A DNA stretch of 64,000 nt, taken from positions 1 through 64,000 of the forward strand of contig BDDC01000400.1 in the NCBI GenBank assembly GCA_001662425.1, read 5' to 3'. This DNA is from Chlamydomonas sphaeroides (Eukaryota > Chlorophyta > Chlorophyceae > Chlamydomonadales > Chlamydomonadaceae). Of this stretch, positions 57,301 through 64,000 are shown in pieces. Position 1 is the stretch's first letter, and each line of letters starts with the position of its first letter. A program made the position numbers and the translations under genes. A model generated the notes under the pieces. That model worked only from the letters and a program-made list of their open reading frames with translations, made no database searches and had not been told where the DNA came from.

Positions 57301-60300
57301 CGGTGCGTGCCAGGGGTGCACAAAGCGTCCGAATATAGCATCGGCGGGCAGGCGGGCCCCGTATGCGCTCGTTGCTGTGCAGGATTCAGCTCTTGCTTGC
57401 AGCCCGCAACGCAACGCACCCTGCAGGCTCGTATCAACCGCTGTACCTGAACACCGTGGGGCAAACGTAAGCCAGGGTGAGTGAATGCATCATGGTGGTG
57501 TCGACGCATGGCCGGGACAGATCACAGTCAATCAAGCAGGCTAGCTAGTCCGTCCTCGTCTCCCTTACTCGTCTCGCAGACGTATGCTGGCAGCAAGGCA
57601 CTGCAGCGTGTTGCCCTCAGCGTGGCATTAGACACGTTCAACGAGGGAGAGAGCATGCCGCAGTTGGGCGGGCCGCCTCCTGTCGATGCTATGCGTGTTG
57701 CGACAGGAGCGCCGTTGAGCCACCTGAGGGCAGAGGGAAAGACAGGCATGGGCTGCTGGGTTGCACGAGCCTTCGTTCCAACAAGGACAGGCTGCCGATG
57801 CAACGAAATGCCGGGCTACCTGTACACCCGGGCCTGGGCCAGGTACATGCCGACCCACAGCCCGCCCTGCAGCTGTTGAAGTTCGGCCGGCGGAAGGCTG
57901 CGCTGCAAGAGGCGCAGGAGGCCGGCCGTGGCGCCGGGGGCGTCTAGGGTGGCCAGGTGGCCGCCTTGGACCTGGCATGTGCGTCGAGCGGTCTCCCACG
58001 TCGCAGGGCCCAGCATCAGACGCAGCTTGCTATCGCCCAGCAGGGACACCAGGCGCGGGCGCGCAAGGCCTGCAGTGCGCGAGGGCGGGTAACACAATCA
58101 GGTAACCCAGCGGCTGCAGAAAACATTCTTCCAGCTAGCATCGCAACCCCATCGCGGCGGCGCACCAAGCGTGATGGAGCTCGGCTCCATGAGTTGAGGC
58201 AGCAGGACACTCTCGGATGTAGCGCACAGCTGGTCGATGGCGGGGTTGGCCCCAAAGTGGAGATCGTAGCCCGGCACGCCGTTGTTGGCCTGCCACCGGT
58301 CTCGTCCGAGCTGCTGTCCGTCCAGCGCCCGGGCGCAGCGACATGTGCCATCGCCGTACATGACCTGGGTTGAGAGGCCGAACGCGCCTACGTTAGCCGG
58401 GTGCTCGCGCACAGCACGTGCGGAGGTAGCAAGGGCGCTGCAAGCCGCAGTAACAGTAATTGATTCGACGAATCAAAACAAGCTTACTGCCAAGTTTGGT
58501 GAGCGGAAGGGCACACGGCCGGCAGCATCGGCCATGCTGTTGAGGCAGGCCCAGTTGCAGCCCCAGACGCCGTCCGCTGGACGGAGCGCAGTGCTGGTGG
58601 CCTCGAGGCGAGGCACGGACCAGGCGTTCCGGCAGAACATGGCGACTGTGGTCCCGCCTGCATGGCATGAGTTCGTATCACGCATGGCGGGCTGTCAGGA
58701 GAGGTGCTGTGTATCCGGGGTCGAACCCCGCCAATCTTGCATGGCTCGCCTCCAAGCATGCAGGCGCGCGGCAACAGACATACCTGCAGTCATGGCCACT
58801 GCTGTGCCCTGTGGGTTGCCACAGATTGGCGACCAAGAAAGCAGTCCAGGAGCCGCCGCTGACGTGGGAGGCACGACACCAGAGATGCCTGGGGAACGAG
58901 CATCGGTGACAACGGTAGGGCGTGCCGTCGGTTGCTTGGCGTAAGCGAGCATGCACTGTGTTTTTTATGTGTGCGATCGAATTACATAAGCTGTCGGCAG
59001 GCAACGCGCCAACGCACCGGTCAGGACCGTTGCTGTGGGGCACGCCAGCCCTCGGGCTGGGAGGGGCTCTGGATCGCCGACACAGCGAAGGAACGACATG
59101 TCTGCGGGGGGCGGGGGGGCGATTAGGCAGCAGAGTCGAGGACGTCGTCGGCCACCCTGGCTGTAAGTGGTGTCCTCCGAGATTGTGGTTCGTGGAAACC
59201 GCTTGCTGGGGAAGAGTCAGCGATGACCTCCATCCTGACCAACACGTGATTCCACACCTACCTCGTGCGCACAGCGCATGAGCGGTGACCGCCTCGCATG
59301 CCTGGGCCTGCCAGAAGTCCGCATCCGCAGCGAACACCCACTGCGCGCAGTTCCTGCTGGTGTCCCTGACGGGCTGCGGCGTGATGGTGCGATGCGGCGC
59401 GCAGACGAGCACGCCGTACATGCTTGCTTCAATCACAGGGCAACACACAGCGGCACGCAAGCAAGTAGTATGCATGTGCTCGTATGACGGAAGTAACAGG
59501 CTTACCTCGCCAGCGCGCCAGCGGTCGCCCTCAGCTACTGTCAAACCGCTGCTGACGGAGTACCATGTTCCTTCAGACTGTGCGTCGGTCACGCCAAGCC
59601 ACACGGTCGAGACGGATTGGCGGCGGCTCACAGCCCACAGCTGCAGCACGGCGCGAAGGAGCGCCGCGTCCACGGCTGATGCTGTTGCACCCAGGTCGCC
59701 GCCGTGCTGCTTGCATGCGGCCCGAGCAGCTCCCCACGTCAGCGCCTCATTGGTGAGCCAGTAGATGACGTTACGAATGGTAATGGTGGCGGCCGGTGGG
59801 CTGGCGATGCCAGCTTCCGGCGGCCGAGAGGACAACCGGCGCTGGCACACGAAGCGAAGGGCAACAGTGCCGCACTCTGCCGCCACGCGCTCCTCAGGCC
59901 CGGTCGGCGCCCCATTTGCAAGGCGGAAGCGCAGGGCTCCACAGCCCGACACGACGTTCGCTTGCACGGCACGCGGCCAAAGCGCAGCGTCGATGGCGCC
60001 CCGATCTGTACCAAGCCATCTGTTGAACTCACGGACCACCCCATACCACAGGGAGATGGACGGCTTGGCATATGTGCCCGCCGCAGCCCAGCGGGAGAGC
60101 ATGTCCCGTACGGCTGCGACGGCTGGGGTGCTGGAGAGCTCTGCCAAGCTGCCTCCATGCGCCTGTCGGACAGAGTGCAGGCCCAGAAGGATAAGCAGCC
60201 GTGGATGGACACGCCAGGGGACAGTCAGAGTGCAGCTGGATGATGCGCTGCCCGGCGAGTAATTTCCTTTCACGGTATAATGGCGTGCAGCTCCAGCAGC

Positions 60301-63300
60301 TCGCTCGTCCCCCCGCACTATCCCCGCTGGCGACGTGATCAACTCACCGCGCATATGCTGAGCGCCGGTTGCCAAGGTGTTGTCAAGTCAAAGAGCAGAA
60401 GCTCGTCATCGCCGTTGTCCAGCAGGGTGCTGGCGGCAGGGCGGGCGGCCCGCGCATCCGCCGCGACGAGCGGAGCATCGACCGTTTGTAGGGTGGCTGA
60501 CGCCGCAGCCTGCTGCGTGCCCCCGCCAGCACCAGCTGCCTCTCTTGAAGCAGCGAGGGACCGCCGGCACAGCGGCCTGCCCAGGGCGGCGAACGCGAGT
60601 GTGCTGAAACACTGGCGCTGCACGAAGGCCGGCGGCGAGCCGCTCAGCAGGCGGAGCTGGCCGCAGCTCTCATCACCGGTGGCGCCTGCGTGTTGCGGGT
60701 TACGTGGGGCACGCAGCGCACATAAATGTTTGGCATTGGTGGCCTGCGGGCCGCATAGGCAACCTCCTTTATGAGCTGCGAGCTCCATCTTGGCTGGGAT
60801 GCTCACCCTGCACTCTGTAGACAGCGCTGGCCGAGGTGTCGCCGCAGTTCTGCCTGGGGTCGCCTGAGCAGGCCACCGAACAGGTGCGTGCGCCAAGACT
60901 GATAGCCCTCGCCTGCACAGCAGCGCAGTAGTACATCCCGCCGGCACGTTGGGTGCCTTGTGGATTGTGCGGCGTGTAGAGCCATCGATCACCAAACTGG
61001 CAGCCCGCCAGGTGAGCAGTACCCCTGATTGCTACCCTCATCATCAAGAGCGACATTGCTGCAGAAGCGGAGTCCGCACTTAGACACGCACGCATCCCCC
61101 GCACCTCATCGTTGCCGGCAAAGCACCGGTTACCTGCAGCCGTTCCGGCGGGTAAGCATGTCGCTCATCATGCATGCCCCCCGCCAAGCTGTGCTAGCTG
61201 TACAGACTCACCATTTTGGACGCCGTATACGGCATATCCTGGGAATCGGGCGAGCATCATCAGGTCAACCAGTTAGCGGCAACAATAATGTGGCGGGGCC
61301 AGGATGCAGCGGTAATCTAGGATACTAATGTGCTGCGGCTGACACAGCTTCTGAGCTCACGATCTCTGCGCGCCAGGGCTCCACACAGCTGGGGGCTCAT
61401 GTTCACATCCTGATGGACACAATCGGATGAGGCAGCAACGCAGAGTCAGCCATGCGGCACTGTAACGATTGACCAACAGCCACGGCGCATCAAACCAAGC
61501 GATCGAGGCACGTGCTTACTGCAGCGGCCAAAGACACCGGCAGCAGCCGCGTGGCGTTGTCACCAAAGCAGCCCAGCAGGCGGTCAGGCACCGGCCCTGC
61601 GGATAGAGTATGAGGCACGAAGTCAGGCAGCGGATCAGCTGCCGACCGCCCTGATGCGGTTGGCCTTTTATCTGCAGTATGCGTTGGATCGCACCTGTCC
61701 ATGGCAGACCAAACACGCGAAATTCCAGCACCTGACGGAATGCAAAAGAAGCACGCGCAAACTGTGGGTAACCTGCGTTGCTGCGGCCGCTGCATCCACT
61801 AGGACGGAACCAGGCGGCGCTGGTCAAGAGAGCGTGGCCCGGGTGGTCACTGAGTAGGGCCCTGGCGCTGCGCAATTCATCAGTGCCCACAGGTTACCCG
61901 CCCCTGATGCCCAGAGTATCCCAGTAACCGCATTCCGGCCAAAAAAGTAATGTCCAGCAACCTCTGCCCGTCTCTGTCGGAAACATTGCCCTGGGGCGCA
62001 TGGGTGCAACGGACCACAGCAAGCTACGCACCGCGATGAACCCTCCGCTTGTTATATGTGAAAAATGGGATAGTGCGAAAGCAAGGGCAGCCGTACACAG
62101 CGAATTAGTCGGGTTCCATCAGCACAAAGGGCGCTGACCACGAAAGGTTACCCTAGACAGCTAGGATGCATGCCTTGGCGCGCACCGGGCTTGATGCTAT
62201 CTGCAGCGTAATCCACTGGCCAATTGCAGGAGAAGACAGGTTGGCTGTAAATGTGCCGCTGGCGTCAAACGTCTGTCCGGATTGTGGGGCCCTGAGGAGC
62301 AAAGATGGCACGCCGGTAGCTAGGCAGCGCGCCGCGAACAAGTAGTGTCTTATCGCCGCTTCCTGCTGCTGCTGACAATATTCTACCACACGCGGCGGTT
62401 GGCTGCAAGCTGGCTGTTATCAGCCACTGTGGAGATGCTTGTGTTGCCTGCATACGCGGGGATATGAGCACAGTATAACACGCGGACGGCCCCAAAGAAG
62501 GATGTTTGCAGTTGCAACGAAGATAAGACCCAGGCCGCGCACCGACACGGATCTCCGCTAGCTTATAGCGAGTTCCGCCAGTTGGCAACACCACGTCGAC
62601 CCTGGGGGGCAACGGCAGAAGCAAATCAAGGTTGTTTGCTGATGCTCGGGAAGCGAAGGGGCAGTCTAACAAAGGCGCGCGCACATGCACGGCTTCGTTG
62701 AAGCTGCAGCAGCACCGATAGAACGCATCCCTGCTGTCTGCTTCACACGACCAACACGCCCTTGATCCACCCAGGGCGCTCCGCGCGGGGCGTGTTGCTA
62801 ACTTTAACTTTTAAACGAAAACACACCCTCAGTACATAGGCCTTACCGAGACACAGTGCAAATAACACCGAGGTCGACGCTTAGCCATGGCGATGCTGCG
62901 GCAGAACGCGCGGGAGCAGGTACAGGGCACGGCGGCGCACATCATGCATGCAGCCCGAGCTAGCTTTGACGTCTTGCAGCGACGGCATGGCACGGACTTG
63001 CAATACGCCGGATACTAGGATGCGTAGTACCCACCATCTGAGCCGTTGAATTGCAGGTAACTCGATGACGTGCTGCCATCGACAGCAAAGAGGGGCCCCA
63101 GCGAGTTGCCACCGACGACGGCAGTTGACGATGAGTAGGCAGGGCTGTGGAGGGAGGATGGTTGTCTTTCAATCAGCCTGCTATGGTCTTCGCTCACCTA
63201 TGATCAATAGTTGCAACTAGTTGCACTAGTTGACTCCGCCTAGCCATGCATAGCCCGCCCCTACTGCTACCCAACAACGGATGTCCAGCCCCAGCGGGCC

Positions 63301-63974
63301 GTCAAGCAAGCAAGTCAGAGCGTACCGCCGGAGTGCAACATTATACGGCTGGGCTGCTGCTGGTACAGGCACCGCGTTGTCGTCAGGACAGCAGAGCATA
63401 GTGACCTGGTTGACGCCCGTGTCCTGAATTGATGATTGTGCAGGAGCCAACGAGCGTGGGGCACGAGGGAGGGCGGTGTGGCGGGAGTAAGAGGGGCCGA
63501 TGCAGCAGGATACGCATAATAGAAGGCGGTCTAGATGGCTGCTGCTCACATCTGCCAGGCTGCCTTGAGGGGCCTGGGTGCGGGCCGAGTAGCCGCAGAC
63601 ATAGTAGTTGCGACGGCAGAAGACCCCGCCGATCCGGGTGTTGGCCGGTGACGTGTTGGGGTTAGCCCGTTGATTGTTGTACCTGGTACGCGGAGCACGA
63701 CAGAACAAATAATTCGAGGCAGCAGCATGCAGCGTACTGTATGGGATGGCTTTTCGTCTTGGCCGTGCACTGCCGCCGCCCGCTTGTGCATCACTTCCAC
63801 GACTCACTTGCATATGAGTGCAACATGGGCGATGCCCGTAAGGTCGTTTCCTGAGGGTCCTCTCCACACCTACAGCATACGTCACGGTGCGGCTGAGGTT
63901 GCTACCGGTACTGCCAACATGCACCAACATGCACCAGCTTCGGTGGCAGGTCGTATCGTCTAACGCATCTGTTT
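38688..63974 (-). CDS. Giant multi-lectin single-span surface protein, 5' end outside window
   Basis: Roughly 80 small exons on the minus strand can be read from 63910 down to the stop at 38690-38688. They total about 4,000 residues. Most consecutive exons join in compatible phase, and no convincing internal start or stop was found, which argues for one gene; a few junctions are unresolved. Protein order: discoidin-like, WSC, six C-type-lectin-like domains, P-like domain, SUEL lectin, seventh C-type-lectin-like domain, Cys-rich repeat, carboxypeptidase-regulatory-like, many unassigned beta-rich and some helical segments, SbsA Ig-like, poly-Gln, one membrane span and a basic 14-residue tail. 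It is probably a cell-surface or ciliary carbohydrate-binding adhesin or receptor. The gene could in reality be two, for example split near 46.5 kb. The start codon and signal peptide must lie to the right of the window. Confidence 0.7.
38925..38983 (-). repeat. CAG (poly-Gln) coding microsatellite
   Basis: A nearly pure CTG run on the plus strand encodes Gln on the minus strand, inside the last exon of the giant gene. It is likely length-polymorphic. Confidence 0.9.
39515..39754 (-). other. Giant protein exon with GRRLLLA segment
   Basis: The 80-codon exon VNVSLGVTLAPFPGATAAGR, then RLLLAADDEP and DVVARLLQAELPKLGLSA, is phase 0 at both ends. It resembles membrane-proximal segments of large surface proteins. 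No domain family is assigned. Confidence 0.7.
39934..40405 (-). other. SbsA-type Ig-like domain of the giant protein
   Basis: Exons 40405-40277 (DDIALEYSEQLDCRQPGAIG) and 40127-39934 (LTLFWNPTNLPYNAFLANRT, then VTGVRDMAGNVA) show the I..F.E.., N..L, and V.DMAGN pattern of bacterial-type Ig-like domains. The join requires a GC donor at 40276. Confidence 0.6.
40500..50150 (-). other. Unassigned beta-rich ectodomain segments of the giant gene
   Basis: About 35 small exons. Clear ones include 41520-41371 (LTLFNPLYAAQTLQSHGRLN), 42161-41950 (VSLALGPDLASKNNGMQLQL), 42326-42254 (MNVKQGDEAVYELLVENQSA), 43030-42896 (GDGQVFKVNVNSDDESSYGV), 43428-43291, 44436-44194 and 45975-45680. The 44.2-44.4 kb exon (SIIPELQSQYAAAVAANDTT) and the 45.7-46.0 kb exon (ALKKLQTVLQKAGQVARLAN) are helical. 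Recurrent Asn-X-Ser/Thr sites and short beta patterns indicate an extracellular ectodomain, but I recognise no family. Confidence 0.6.
50170..50360 (-). other. Carboxypeptidase-regulatory-like domain
   Basis: The exon after CCTCCACAG encodes GKLTGSVKTRVLTGAPGVRM, then TTTDGSGRYSLLL. This is the G.V....G.PG...V.....TD..G.Y....L pattern of CarboxypepD_reg-like beta sandwiches. Confidence 0.7.
51690..52068 (-). other. Cys-rich CGDGI...ECD repeat
   Basis: Exon 1 ends RRSCGDGIPLEGL (about 51906) and the next begins AECDLGPDNDAGSGICVVGA-CR. Joined in phase 0 they give the CGDG..EECD.G..N..G.C..C pattern known from Myxococcus-type Cys-rich repeats in bacterial and algal surface proteins. Confidence 0.6.
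52216..52920 (-). other. C-type-lectin-like domain 7
   Basis: The exon QQAESTWQQ joins AALLCRNALMPGDLALVHTA (C-type lectin W..A...C start). The exon ending at 52216 carries PPRLWLGAIDALSTGRPYWI, then SLCAYLDASGTAPSI and CSASYGFVCM. The expected Cys and WLG landmarks are present, but the Ca2+-binding EPN/QPD motif is not evident, so sugar binding may be non-canonical. Confidence 0.75.
52830..53400 (-). other. SUEL (rhamnose/galactose-binding) lectin domain
   Basis: CDGEPFVLRCPAAAGYIISS, then ASYGRTRTDVCP, CLGKAVCDVRP and ADPCPG|GTSKYASVNFTCYG reproduce the SUEL pattern: C..L.C..G..I....A.YGR, C.....C.G...C.V, and DPC.GT.KY..V.Y.C. The domain is split by one intron. Confidence 0.85.
53571..54035 (-). 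other. Proprotein-convertase P-like domain
   Basis: LSGLQVEVNMQHTWFADVTL, then TLVAPSGVSWLL, and in the next exon NGTSPLGTWKLTVYDAAVRD and TGVLRSFTITFAG. The pattern V.V...HT...D....L..P.G and G.W.L.V.D....G.L.S...F matches P-domain/proprotein-convertase beta folds. Confidence 0.75.
54121..60688 (-). other. Tandem C-type-lectin-like domains 1-6
   Basis: Six copies are recognisable. (1) 60261-59850: LWYGVVREFNRWLGTDRGA and CGTVALRFVC. (2) 59850-59270: VIYWLTNEALTWGAARAACK, STVWLGV, NCAQWVF, ACEAVTAHALC. (3) 58060-57569: TWETARRTCQVQGGHLATLD, GLWVGMYL, WLNGAP, AYVCET. (4) 57305-56240: VTWFTAHKICKEKGLELLWL, QPVWM, GLCGLLD, SYPFVCR. (5) 56210-55287: DFDSAQQACIAAGWRHVGIL, LRMWIGLR, WSWSNGA, CDTRLPYLC. 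(6) 55144-54230: DWAASKAWCESRGARLADMT, RQVWLGLR, LANEPTRGANSCVAW, ESCGLSLRPLC. Most lack an obvious EPN or QPD Ca2+ site. Confidence 0.8.
56535..56630 (-). repeat. Dispersed repeat, copy C
   Basis: Read on the minus strand: GAAATAGAGATAGAA, then CACGTGCAGGGCCCACGTCG, TTTAATCAAGGAGGGC, GGCCGTGTGTGGGACAGAG and TCCCCACGTCC. This is closest to copy B. It is inserted in the intron between two exons of C-type-lectin-like domain 4. Confidence 0.85.
60807..61596 (-). other. WSC carbohydrate-binding domain
   Basis: Spliced exons give PDRLLGCFGDNATRLLPVSL, NMSPQLCGALARRD, YAVYGVQNGNRCFAGNDE and ARTCSVACSGDPRQNCGDTS, then ASAVYRV. This matches the WSC order: GC..D, C, YFG....CFCG, C...CSG...QNCGG....VY. 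One expected Cys (CFCG) is Ala here. Confidence 0.82.
61695..63910 (-). other. Discoidin (F5/8C)-like domain and upstream Cys segment
   Basis: Exons 63910-63881, 63682-63550 (GGVFCRRNYYVCGYSARTQA), 63423-63326 (ending PYNVALRR), 63144-63035 (PAYSSSTAVVGGNSLGPLFA, then VDGSTSSSY), 62895-62847 (PWLSVDLGVICTV), about 62601-62540 (RVDVVLPTGG..KLAEIRVG), about 62297-62172 (IGQWITLQIASSPVRAKACI) and 61731-61695 (VLEFRVFGLPWT). The NVAL, A.DG, W..VDLG and C.L.E..V.G landmarks fit fucolectin/discoidin-type sugar-binding folds. The two junctions between 62545 and 62170 and the donor near 62170 (GTCTAG) are uncertain. Confidence 0.65.
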
Positions 63975-64000
63975 CTTGCCTCCATGCCCACTGCGTAGTT

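Noticed and set aside
58700..58790. tRNA gene suggested by GGGGTTCGACCCCGG on the minus strand
   Set aside because: The B-box-like core is present, but a 5-bp T stem with a 7-nt loop does not pair (G-G at the third position). No acceptor stem, D arm or anticodon arm can be folded around it. It lies in an intron of the giant gene.
58678..60375. 565-codon minus-strand frame as a single exon
   Set aside because: Its right two-thirds is real lectin coding sequence, but it reads through clear donors and acceptors (for example at 59504 and 59379). The left part is intronic and out of frame with the neighbouring exons.
62153..62175. Stop codon after ...KACILAV as the end of a separate discoidin gene
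   Set aside because: The next exon (61731-61695, VLEFRVFGLPWT) supplies the expected end of the same domain and joins in phase to the WSC exons. Continuation is more likely, although the donor (GTCTAG) is weak.
1..64000. CRISPR arrays, bacterial operons, phage or transposase genes
   Set aside because: No regularly spaced repeats with unique spacers, no polycistronic coding, and no integrase, reverse transcriptase or transposase motifs were seen. Gene structure is eukaryotic throughout.

Overview
This window is nuclear DNA of a chlorophyte, most likely a volvocine (Chlamydomonas-like) green alga. The evidence is intron-dense genes with GT-AG introns (plus a few GC-AG), short in-phase exons, high GC, Ala/Gly/Pro/Gln-rich coding insertions, TGTAA-type candidate poly(A) signals, and algal-style genes such as a beta-propeller plus BTB protein. 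Exon boundaries given here were read by eye from splice sites and reading phase. None was tested against transcripts.

Left third, about 1-22 kb. Minus-strand genes are a BTB/POZ protein (160-948), an F-box-like repeat protein (3387-5684), and a nine-exon senescence-domain (ERD7/spartin-like) protein (6841-10750). The last is divergent from a small conserved-looking protein on the plus strand (11068-11806). A four-exon cytochrome P450 (12143-14690, plus) follows. From about 15.4 to 18.6 kb there is no intact gene. This stretch is a graveyard of broken, rearranged pieces of the neighbouring P450, F-box-like and senescence-domain genes, interrupted by a 365-base run of N. A second BTB protein, with an N-terminal propeller, lies at 20055-22401 (minus) and carries a 13-bp tandem duplication that shifts its frame.

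Middle third, about 23-36 kb. This holds a nine-exon PC-esterase-like (SGNH family) secreted or membrane protein (23108-26664, minus) and a coiled-coil protein resembling augmin subunit HAUS1 (27060-29480, minus). Divergent from the latter is a complete 15-exon ABCG half-transporter of 767 residues (29931-35887, plus). Its introns carry several G-rich minisatellites.

Right half, about 38.7-64 kb. One minus-strand run of roughly 80 small exons appears to form a single giant gene that enters from beyond the right edge. In protein order it encodes a discoidin (F5/8C)-like domain, a WSC domain, six C-type-lectin-like domains, a proprotein-convertase P-like domain, a rhamnose-binding (SUEL) lectin domain, and a seventh C-type-lectin-like domain. 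A Cys-rich repeat, a carboxypeptidase-regulatory-like domain, a long series of unassigned beta-rich segments, an SbsA-type Ig-like domain, a poly-Gln stretch and one C-terminal membrane span with a short basic tail complete it. It looks like a large cell-surface carbohydrate-binding receptor or adhesin and is the most interesting object in the window. A dispersed repeat of about 95 bp occurs three times (3.2, 35.7 and 56.6 kb).
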